A program made the translations under genes and the position numbers. 64,000 nucleotides of DNA, from positions 17,735-81,734 of the forward strand of contig JAKUCV010004321.1 of assembly GCA_028386065.3 (NCBI GenBank), read 5' to 3'. Below, one piece after another: positions 32,020 to 41,040 of this stretch. Origin of the DNA: Turnera subulata (taxonomy: Eukaryota; Streptophyta; Magnoliopsida; Malpighiales; Passifloraceae). The notes beneath the pieces are model-generated. The model saw only the letters and a list, made by a program, of their open reading frames with translations. It was not told the DNA's origin and ran no database searches. Position 1 is the first letter of the stretch; each line of letters begins with the position of its first letter.

Positions 32020-33276
32020 ATGGCTAGTAGAAGAAGCTCTAAAGGCAAAGATCCTCTTCAAGAGCATCCCACCAAGAGAAGAAGCTCATCTAGCTCTGGG
32101 AACCAATACCCTGTGGAAGGAACTCATATCTGGTTCACTTCCCGTTCACAGCTAAATCGATACAACACCCTCTTTGCCAAAAGAGTCATTGCACCTCCTA
32201 GATATCTCCCTGATGAATATCCACAAGAAAAGCACTACACAAACCTACCCAGACTTCTTCAACAATCCCACCTTTGGGAGTTTGTCACAAGAAGCAGACA
32301 TGAGTTCAATGCCGACTCCATCTGGGCATTCTACTCGACATTAACTCGGGAAGGAGAGGTTCTATCTGCTCAAATCAATGGAAAGGTCATCCAACTCACC
32401 TTGGAGCAATTCGGGGCATTCGCAAAATTGCCCGTCCAAGGGCACGATATATCCGGCTATGGGGGAGATCATTTTCTTACTCAGTATGAGATTCCTCTTC
32501 TTGCAGAGCTTGGCATCACAGAAGTAAAGAGGAATCGTTCCGGCCGTCCCACCATTCATTCGATTAATCCGGAATATCGCGTGCTATTCTATCTTGTCAC
32601 CCGTGTGATCAAACCGCGAGCCGGGAGTCACACCACCATGACCATTGAAGACGAGAAGATTCTTCACGCCATTCTACACGGTGCACCCATTAATTGGGGA
32701 CGACTCGTTTTCATGCACATGGCGGAACAGGCCAACACCGAACATCCACTGCCTTATGCGTTTCTGGTGACCGATATTCTGCTTAGCGCAGGTCTTACTC
32801 CATTGGAAGACACCCTCACCACGGCAGCCAAGTCTTGGGCCATTTCCGATGCCACATTCAGAACCGGACAAGCTGCTGAGGGAGCTCAACCACCTCACCA
32901 ACCCGCAGAGCCACAAGCCGAAGCATCTCAAGCAGGCTCTTTCCTTGCTCTTCCTGCACCTGCTCCTCGACCTCCTGGCGCTACCCTCGACTCAATTGCG
33001 GCCACTTTACGCAGCTTAGGAAGGTCAATTGAACGAATCGACATCGAAGTACAAAGGCAAGGACGTGACCTGCGTGCCTATTTTGCTCACATCAACTACA
33101 ATCCTCCACCATACTACCAAAGTTACGATTTTGGTGGTAATGAGGATGATAATGATGATGAGGAGGATGAGGACTATGCTCCCATGGACATTGAGCAAGA
33201 AGAAGATGATGAAGAAGATGAAGACCATGAGGATAATAATGATGATGATGATGATGACCTTAGCCCATCCTTTTAG
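32020..33276 (+). CDS. Putative plant transposon protein domain ORF, 418 aa, acidic tail
   Basis: The ORF is intact. Residues 1-25 are basic and serine-rich (KRRSSSSSG), possibly a nuclear signal. Residues about 35-265 resemble the family annotated as putative plant transposon protein (Transposase_32 type, of unknown function): FVTRSRHEFNADSIWAFYS, LTLEQFGAFAKLP and ILHGAPINWGRLVFMHM. A proline and alanine linker follows, then a predicted helix (SIAATLRSLGRSIERID). The last 50 residues are almost all aspartate or glutamate. No signal peptide or membrane segment is visible, so it is not a typical envelope-like protein although it sits where Sireviruses carry an extra ORF. It has its own TATA box and palindrome array. 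Function is unknown. Confidence 0.65.
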   Translation: MASRRSSKGKDPLQEHPTKRRSSSSSGNQYPVEGTHIWFTSRSQLNRYNTLFAKRVIAPPRYLPDEYPQEKHYTNLPRLLQQSHLWEFVTRSRHEFNADSIWAFYSTLTREGEVLSAQINGKVIQLTLEQFGAFAKLPVQGHDISGYGGDHFLTQYEIPLLAELGITEVKRNRSGRPTIHSINPEYRVLFYLVTRVIKPRAGSHTTMTIEDEKILHAILHGAPINWGRLVFMHMAEQANTEHPLPYAFLVTDILLSAGLTPLEDTLTTAAKSWAISDATFRTGQAAEGAQPPHQPAEPQAEASQAGSFLALPAPAPRPPGATLDSIAATLRSLGRSIERIDIEVQRQGRDLRAYFAHINYNPPPYYQSYDFGGNEDDNDDEEDEDYAPMDIEQEEDDEEDEDHEDNNDDDDDDLSPSF

Positions 33277-33371
33277 GATTTTGTTTTTGCTTTGTTTAAA
33301 TTTATGTCTTCCATGTCTTATCTTTTAAATTGAATCAAATGCTTCTTATTCTTGTTTCTTTTTGCTAATGA

Positions 33372-33527
33372 CAAAAGGGGGAAAATAATCAAGTAAGTAT
33401 ATGCACCAATTCAGGGGGAATCATGAATTGAAAAGTTGAAAAATATAGGGGGAATTAATCTCCTTAAAGAACTCATAAAACTTGGCATATACTAACATGA
33501 GTTTGTCATTATCAAAAAGGGGGAAAT
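33372..33527 (+). promoter_or_regulatory. Multiple polypurine tracts before the 3' LTR
   Basis: AAAAGGGGGAAAA (from 33373), CAGGGGGAA (from 33412), ATAGGGGGAA (from about 33446) and AAAAAGGGGGAAAT ending at 33527 precede the 3' LTR. Only the last abuts it and would prime plus-strand synthesis. A series of such tracts is a known Sirevirus feature and is repeated in element 2. Confidence 0.75.
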
Positions 33528-34954
33528 TGTTAGGACTAATGCTTCCATGTTTCATTTCAGGGTTTTGATAATGACAAACTAACCAAAGCTCCATTCATGA
33601 ATTCATTCCTTGAAGAAAAGCAAAAAGACATCAATCAATGAAGCACAAGTCTAAGACAAAGGAGTACAAGATTTGAAGCAACAAGGATGAAGATATATAG
33701 AGAGTTCATCTATAGGAAATCCTTGTAAATGGTAACTCAAGTACTCCAAGTTAATGCTCAAACCAAAAATCATTTTCCTCATGCATTTCATAAATCATGT
33801 AAGTCATAAAACTGGTTTTTGAGTTCAAAACATCGATGTTCTTAGAACAACATCGATGTTGCATCAAGTCGATTTTAAAATCTTTTTGGCAGTAGCAAGA
33901 AAACATCGATGTTGGATTATAAAACATCGATGTTCTTGTGACCGTTGGTCAAAACATCGATGTTTACAATCCAACATCGATGTTCATGAGAACCTGTCTT
34001 TGAAATAAAATTTTGCCGAAGCCAAAAAACATCGATGTTGGCCAACTAAACATCGATGTTTCACAAAACATCGATGTTTCATTTTCCAACATCGATGTTC
34101 TGGCAAAGACCCTTTTTCATCATATTTTTGCGAAGCCAAAAAACATCGATGTTGCGATGAAGAACATCGATGTTGTGTATGAAAACATCGATGTTCTAAA
34201 ATGCAACATCGATGTTTTACTAGCCGTTGGCTCAATTATTTAAATGCAACGGCTAAACATCGATGTTCTTGATCAAAACATCGATGTTGTGCCGTTATGG
34301 GCAGAAACCTTTTTCAGACAAACATGCTAAACTTTCATAAAGGTTTCAGAAATTGTTCCCAATGATCATATGCATCTTTTAGACTATAAATAGAGGCCTT
34401 AAACCTCATTTTCAGATTGATCAACTCACATATACATTCAAGCATTCTTTGAAAATCATTCAACAAATTTTTGAGCTATAACTTGTGAGAATTCTGAGTT
34501 GTTCAATAGAGCTTTCCTTTGTACTCATATCCACTCTATTAGAGAGTTTTGCTTGAGAGATTGTAAGTGTTATTCATACACCACAAGGGAGGATTGTTCC
34601 CTTGAGAGAAGCCTTAAGGTGTGGTATCCTTAAGCAAGAGAGTAGGATTCTTGTGATTAGAAATCCTAGAAAGTCTTGAAGTGAGGTATCTTCAAGCAAG
34701 TATATTGAGGTTCATGTGACTTGAACTCTCAGGTTGTAACGGTTTGTTAAGCACCCGTAAGCTTAACATAGATAGTGAAATCTTCAAGTGAGACTTGAAG
34801 GGCTGGATTAGCCACACTAGTAGAGTGTGTGTGAACCAGGATAAATCTCGTGTGTCCTTCTTTCTTTTAATTCCGCATTCAATTCCTGCTTATTTCGTTT
34901 TTATTCGATTATCGCTATTCACCCCCCCTCTAGCGAAGGGATATTGTTCTAACA
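33528..34954 (+). repeat. 3' LTR of Sirevirus-like element 1
   Basis: The 1427-bp LTR has palindromes starting at 33829, 33849, 33902, 33923, 33953, 33973, 34028, 34049, 34067, 34088, 34142, 34163, 34184, 34205, 34256 and 34277, exactly eight pairs. Compared with the 5' LTR it lacks one 21-bp unit, and about 46 bp (33965-34010) are replaced by unrelated sequence that still keeps the palindrome. Outside these two places only a few substitutions are seen. Confidence 0.95.
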
Positions 34955-34959
34955 ACAAT
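34955..34959 (+). repeat. Target-site duplication ACAAT, right copy
   Basis: It is identical to 26862-26866 and directly follows the CTAACA end of the 3' LTR. Confidence 0.95.
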
Positions 34960-37900
34960 CTAAAGCATTAAATAAGGATATTGAAGATCTTATTCATCAG
35001 GAGGAAACGTTGTGGGCTCAAAGGTCAAGGGTTTCATGGTTAAGGGAGGGTGATAAAAATACACAGTTCTTCTATCATAAAGCAAACCAAAGGCGCAAAT
35101 CCAATTCCCTAATGCGTATACGAAATGCTTTTGGTGGATGGGCACGATCACAATCTGAGGTAGCACATGCTTTCAATGCTTATTATGTTGATCCTTTCTC
35201 GACTTCCTGTGCTTCACAGGTGGATTCGGTGTTGGAACATGTCCAGCCGGCTGTTACTGCTGACATGCGGGAAAATTTCGACAAACCTTTTACGAGAGGT
35301 GAGGTCTATGAAGCTTTTTCTTAGATGCATCCATCCAAAGCCCCAGGTCCTGATGGCATGCCTCCATTATTTTTCAAAAAATTTTGGAGTATTGTGGGTG
35401 ATGATGTGTGCCATACTGTACTAGATGTTCTTAATAATGGTGGTGACCCATCTATCCTTAATCATACCCTTATTGCATTGATACCTAAGATCAAAAATCC
35501 TGTGGAGTGCAGTCTGTTTCGCCCCATCAGTCTTTGCAATATGATCTTCAAGATAATCACCAAGTGCATTGCAAATCGGCTAAAGGGGGTACCTCCTGTT
35601 ATTATTGGTGAGGAGCAGAGTGCATTTGTGCCGGGTCGCCTTATCACTGACAACGCACTTATCACCTTTGAAACCTTCCATTACATGAAGAAGAGTTGTT
35701 TCGGGAAGCGAGGATATATAGGGTTGAAATTGGACATGAGCAAAGCATACGATCATGTGGAATGGGATTTCCTTAAGAAGAATATGGTTCGGATGGGTTT
35801 CACTACTCAATGGGTCAGCCTGATTATGAGGTGTGTTCGGTCAGTCTCTTATTCCATTCTTATCAACCTTGTTCCCCAATAGATATTATTTCCTACCCGT
35901 GGCATTAGGCAAGGAGACCCATTATCTCCATATTTGTTCCTCTTGTGTGCTTTGGGGCTTTCTGCCCTCCGTCGTCATGCCCAAGTCACGGGCCAGTTGT
36001 CTGGGATACAAGCCTGCCATACTGCACCCAGAGTCTCGCATCTCTTCTTTGCGGACGATAGTATACTCTTTGCCCGTGCCTCATCGTCTGAGGCTACTGT
36101 TCTTCAGTATATCCACCAGCAGTATGAGCAAGCCTCAGGTCAGAAGGTAAACCATGATAAATCAGAAGTTTTTTTTAGCTGAAATGTGCCAGAAGAGTTA
36201 ATATCACAGATCCAAGGGGATTGAGGTATAAAGGCTGTGGAGACTTTTGATAAATATTTGGGGTTACCTGCTGTGATGGGCAGATCGAAGAAGCTTATCT
36301 TTGCTTCTGTGAGGGATAGATTGATGAAGAAAGAGGGACAGTGGAAAGAACGATTGCTCTCAGAAGCAGGCAGAGAGCTTTTTATAAAATCCATTGCCCA
36401 GGCGAAACCCAACTATGTTATGAGTTGCTATCTGCTTCCACAGTCCATTTGTGATGAGTCGGAAGTTCTTATCGTAGATTTTGGTGGGGTCAGAAGGATG
36501 GTACACAGAAAATCCACTGGATGGCATGGGACAAGTTATACAGACGTAAATCGACTGGTGGTATGAACTTCAGATCCATTTATGCCTTTAACTTGGCTTT
36601 CCTGGCCAAGCAAGGATGGAGGCTGATTAATAGTGAACATAGCTTTCTTGCCTGCATTTTGAAGGCCTGGTATTTTCCTCGGCATTCCTTCCTTGACGCT
36701 GCGGTGGGTTTCAATCCTAGCTATACTTGGAGAAGTATCTGTAAGGCCCGTGAGATCTTACACGCAGGAACCCATTGGTTGATTGGTGATGGTCGTCAGG
36801 TGTTCATATGCAGGGATAAGTGGCTCCCCGATAATGATCATCCTACAGCTTCTATGCCTTCTGTCGACCCTCCCCATTGCACATGGGTCTCGGAATTGAT
36901 GGAAGCAGATTCGGGTGAGTGGAACGATCATTTAATTGACTCTATTTTTCTAGAAGCGGAAGCTAGCTTGATTAAAAGCATTCCTCTTAGTGCGAGGGAC
37001 CTTCCTGATGCTCCATACTGGATTCATAGTCCTTCGGGCCACTATACTGTGTAGACAGGTTATCGTGTCAGTTTGGCGGCACTTCACCCCTCACATGCTG
37101 AGGAAACCTCTATTATCCCGGGCTGCACTAAAAAATGGTGGATCAATATGTGGAAATTAGCAATCCCTCCTAAGTTGAGATCCTTTGGATTTGCACGAAT
37201 ACACTACCAGTCAAGCTGAATGTTGTTTCACAACTGAGCTTCATTGGTCCTATTTGTCCACGATGCCTCCTTCATTTCGAATCAGTACTATATATCTTCA
37301 GAGATTGCCCATGGGTGTCCTCCATTTGGAATCAAAGTCATCTCTCTTATCAGATTTTTAGTTCTACTACACCTTCCCTTTTTGCATGGCTGGGTGAGAT
37401 AATGATTAATTATGGGATTGATGTCTTCGAACAGGTCATTGCCATTGCTTGGTCTATATGGAAAGACCGTAATATGTTGGTCTTTCAAAACTCATGCATT
37501 AATAAAGAGCAGATTCTCTCGATTGCTCTAGCCTTCCTTCACAGCTATAAGCAAGCCAATGCAGTTATCAGTAGCGAAGTCCCTCAGCGCAACCAGCCTT
37601 GTTGGACCCCTCCCTCTTCTGGTTGGTTCAAACTCAACACCGATGCATCAGTACGCTTGGACGAGGTTGGTCTTAGTGCTATTATCCACAATCAGGATGG
37701 TATACCAATGGCCATGGCCCCCAAATGGTTACCTGTTAAGCTTGATGCCGCCATTGGGGAAGCTTATGCTGCAAGATTGGGGATTTGTTTGGCTTTGGAG
37801 AAGCAGATCACTCCTCTACACTTGGAAATGGAAGCTCAGGCCATAATCCTCGCTCTACAGCACCGACTCCCGGACAACTCCCCTACTGGGCGCATTATTG

Positions 37901-38094
37901 GTGATCTCCAGTTACTTGGTAGTTATTTCCTGTCTTTTAAGTCTTGTTATATTCCCTGTTCTTGTAATAAGGCAGCACATGAACTCTGCCAGTTAGCCTC
38001 TACTTTTGGATCGGAAAGATCATGGTTTAGTGACTTTCCAAGTGACATTTTAAATGTCAATAGGGCTCATATTGATGTAATTCCTTCAGATTAA
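34960..38094 (+). pseudogene. LINE-4 ORF2, 3' part: RT, zf-RVT, RNase H
   Basis: This continues the ORF interrupted at 26866. The reverse transcriptase has APGPDGMPPLFFKK (35340), KLDMSKAYDHVEW (about 35728) and FADDSILFA (about 36049). Zinc-region remnants lie near 37255-37310. The RNase H domain (FKLNTDASVRLDEVGLSAII, then IGEAYAARLGICLAL) runs from 37600 to 38060 in the open frame ending IDVIPSD at 38094. In-frame stops at about 35322-35324, 35880-35882, 36180 and 37053 and some frameshifts inactivate it. Confidence 0.85.
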
Positions 38095-38131
38095 TCAACA
38101 TGCACAACCGTTTCCTCAAAAAATAAAAAAA

Positions 38132-38813
38132 GATCAGTCAATGACTGAGCCGTTTTATTTCTAGGGCATATTAGCTTCTTTTTCATATTTTTTTTTCCTC
38201 TCATCGCTGCCATAATTGTTCTCTTCTTTATTTTCTTGACCAAATACGGTTGTCTCTAGCTATAATCAAGTCCACCATATTTGCTTTGTTTATTCTTTTC
38301 TCTCGTGCAGAGAATAAATACTTAAACCCAATTAAACATCCAGGCCCGTTAAATCTGAAATTGAATTTTAGGTTGGACTCTTATACGTTTTTTTTTTTGA
38401 TGCTAACGATTGTCTTTATTTATTAACATAGTAGTGTACAGAGGGAAACCAAGGAGCACGCATGGCCTTATATGTTAATCCAGGGATATTTATTTTCATG
38501 TTTTAACTTATTTATTGTAAAGTTAAGTAGAGCGCCCTTATAAATTTGAGGAGCTCAAACATCTAAAGTGGGCGTCCTTTGTAACAATCTTCCTTTCATC
38601 TCATCCCTCCTCTGTTATATCCTCCATCTTTCTAACAGATTGAAAAAGGTTACCTAGTAGATCAATACGTAAGTTAGTCACCCTGAAATTATAGCAAATA
38701 AAGAATTAGATCTTACTTATGGCGATATTTCGTTCGGATCAGCTCGGCGGATCCAAAGGGGCCTGGTGGTGGCCTTTGCCCCTCTAAAATACAGTCATGT
38801 ATAGATTTAGTAC
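38132..38813 (+). repeat. WRKY cluster unit B, middle segment, exon 1 lost
   Basis: It is colinear with unit A from about 20060 to 21200, but the stretch corresponding to 20470-20960, which includes exon 1, is replaced by about 50 bp of unrelated sequence near 38610-38660. The shared intron part includes TTAGATCTTACTTA, GGCGGATCCAAAGGGG-like and AGTCATGTATAGATTTA. At 38389-38475 there is a small LINE 3'-tail-like insert (T run then GATGCTAACGATTGTCTTTA) on the minus strand. Confidence 0.7.
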
Positions 38814-40895
38814 TGATGATGAATATTGCAAAAGATTTGGGAAAACAAAAAAATTTAGCATTGATCTTATCTATGTTTACGAATTTCAAATCTTCCACTA
38901 ATATAAACATATTTTTTTCTGTTTTTTCTGCTCTTGTCCAACACCCACGGCTCGCTATTGGCTCTATGAAAAACCAGCCCAAAGTCTACTATTTGTATTA
39001 GCCAGGCATGCACTCTAAATAAAATTAAATTTATTACTTTCCTTTCAAGCCATAGCTTATCTTTGGCCAAGTCCAATGGCAATCCTATTCTCAACAATTT
39101 CCACCTTTAGTTGAACTAGGTCTGGTGATCTTCACAACTTCATTCCTAGTCATTCCTATTTGCTTTGCTGTTCTACATGCCGGTGCACAACTATCTTCGC
39201 TGCTACTAGTCATCATTGTGAAACCAACCTTTCTCTTGTTGGATACAACATTGTTCTGCTTTCTATTTGATACTGCACAAGCCTCGACCTTCAAGCTATT
39301 TTTTACTACTTTTCCATCAACGTATACAGGTTCTTCTCCATCAATTCACCCATCATAATTACCAAGGCACCTTTGGTAACCTTCAGAATTCTAAAAGAAG
39401 AAAAACAACATCCTCCCGAATCAAGCCTATCGAGGGAGATTAAATTTCTTCCAAATTTCGGCACGTGCCTCACATCTTCAAAATCTTCACAAAACCATCA
39501 TGCATTTTGAACTCCACGCTACCAACACTATGAATTTTTTATTCATGATTATCTGCTAAAACTACTACTTCTTCACCACAGTAAGGCTTGTAGCTACTAC
39601 ACCACTCCTTATTTGTAGAAATAAGAAACGAAGGTATAGTCTAAAATCTACAAATCTTCAATAGTGTGCTCACCTTTTCCTTTTTGTACCGAGAAGATAT
39701 CACCATCGGAATCATCTTTGACAATCATAGTCTCACTAAACTTTTTGCAATTTTTCTTCAATTCTTCCATGTCCTTCTTTATCTCCTCACAATAAAATTG
39801 GATATGGCCCTTCGCGTGATTGTAGTAGCATTCCTTATTTTTGTAATCTACTCTTCCTCATGATCCAAACCTAGAATTTCTTCTAAACCTGTTAGATTGT
39901 GAATGGCCTCTGCCACGGTTAACCTCTGCTGCAGGAACTTCTTCACTATTACTAGACTCGTTCAACTTGAAATTCTCTTATAGTACTGTTGTGACATCTG
40001 CAGCTGAAAGAGTCTGTTTACCAACACATAGTGAATTCCTCAAATAATCATACGAATAGGAAAAGACATCAACAACATTAGAGCCTTATCATCTTCTTCG
40101 TACTTCACATCAATACTAGCTAACTCTTTAATCAATTTATTAAATTTATTGATACAATATGTGTACCCTGCTTTATCTTCAATTGGTACAACTTCTTCTT
40201 CATAAACAACTAGTTTGCAGGTGACTTCGACACATAGATTTCTTCTAATTCACCGGACTTGTCTCGTCCATCACTCTGTACTTCACATCTGCAACAAAAG
40301 TTAATCTAAAGGTACTGACAGCTCGTTGCATGAGCTCTTCCCAATCTTCATCCTTCATGCCCTCTGGCTTCTTCTCCTTACCAAAGAGCTTCTTCATCAG
40401 CCTCTACTATACAAATAGATCTTTAATGTTGCTTTGCCAGAGAGTGAAATCTTTCTTGCCAACAACCTACTCCACCTTAAACTTTGTGCCTGTAACCGCC
40501 ATCGCGAACCTTTATCGAACCTGCGCTCCGCTACCAGTTGTTGGGGATAACTGCAAAAGATTCGTGAAAGATAAAATAGGATACAAGAATTTAACGTGGT
40601 TTGGCCTTAATCTTGCCTACATCAATGAACTTCAAATCTTTCGCTAATATAAAAATATTAGTACAAAAGAACCTCCGAAGAAAATTTACTTAAAATAAGT
40701 CTTTTTACTTTTTCTGCTCTTGCTACACACCCATAACTACTGTGCAGTTCTATGAAAAACTAAACCCAACGTCTACTACTTATAGTAGCTAAGAGAGCTA
40801 CTACTTATTATGCCATCCAAACAAAATTAAACACATATTTCAGTCAAGCTAAAGCATATCTTGAGCCAAGTCCAATGACATCCCAAATCCCAACA
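38814..40895 (-). mobile_element. Small copia element with short LTRs and truncated pol, minus strand
   Basis: The target duplication AGTAC is perfect (38809-38813 and 40896-40900). The 5' LTR is at the right (40539-40895, TGTTGGGGAT to CCCAACA on the plus strand). Left of it the minus strand gives the primer-binding site TGGTAGCGGAGC. The 3' LTR at the left (38814-39096) is shorter and diverged, and is preceded on the minus strand by a polypurine tract AAAGGTGGAAAT. The internal part has only gag remnants and protease to pre-integrase pieces. Integrase, reverse transcriptase and RNase H are absent. Confidence 0.8.
39100..40530 (-). pseudogene. Copia gag and protease/pre-integrase remnants
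   Basis: On the minus strand, about 39860-39790 encodes a gag zinc-knuckle-like CYYNHAKGHIQFYC in which one cysteine is replaced by asparagine. Further on, about 39600-39320, pieces such as EEVVLADNHE, VGSVEFKMHDG, DVRHVPKFGRNLISLDRLDS and VTKGALVIM match the protease-to-pre-integrase region of Tnt1-like copia elements. Stops and frameshifts are frequent. Nothing of integrase or reverse transcriptase follows. Confidence 0.6.
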
Positions 40896-41040
40896 AGTAC
40901 TATAGTTTCATGTGGTGACAGGTAGTTTTGGTGAAAAAATACTCTCCAGTTTGTTTGGTAGAAAGGGTTTGAATCCTTTTTTTTTTTATGGTAACGAATG
41001 CTTTATTGATATATAATACTCACTAATTACAACAACCACG

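Larger units (their letters stand above)
26867..34954 (+). mobile_element. Sirevirus-like copia element 1, non-autonomous, carrying extra ORFs
   Basis: The 8088-bp element has LTRs of 1448 and 1427 bp beginning TGTTAG and ending CTAACA, a 5-bp target duplication, a primer-binding site, a shortened gag, only the start of protease, an antisense cargo ORF, a second palindrome array with its own TATA box, an intact 418-aa ORF, and several polypurine tracts before the 3' LTR. Pol is absent, so mobilisation would need a helper. Multiple polypurine tracts, palindromes in the LTRs and an extra 3' ORF are features known for the Sirevirus lineage. The two LTRs are almost identical apart from one 21-bp unit and one replaced block, so the insertion is recent. 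Confidence 0.85.
24552..38131 (+). mobile_element. L1-type LINE (LINE-4) with RNase H, split by a Sirevirus-like element
   Basis: It consists of ORF1 (24563-25866), the 5' part of ORF2 (25881-26866), an 8.1-kb LTR-element insertion, then the rest of ORF2 (34960-38094) and an A-rich tail at about 38118-38131. It is 5'-truncated within ORF1. It lies between two 50-bp direct repeats (24502-24551 and 38132-38181) that look like an unusually long target-site duplication. Confidence 0.85.

Noticed and set aside
32020..33276. Envelope-like protein of a Sirevirus
   Set aside because: Its position fits, but there is no signal peptide or membrane segment, and the domain looks like the putative plant transposon protein family.
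33029..33328. Methionine-rich 99-aa ORF
   Set aside because: It is a shifted-frame shadow of the acidic tail of the 418-aa ORF, where GATGAT repeats read as Met.
27168..34288. Satellite DNA
   Set aside because: The palindromes are confined to fixed positions in LTRs and the internal promoter and do not form a continuous tandem array.
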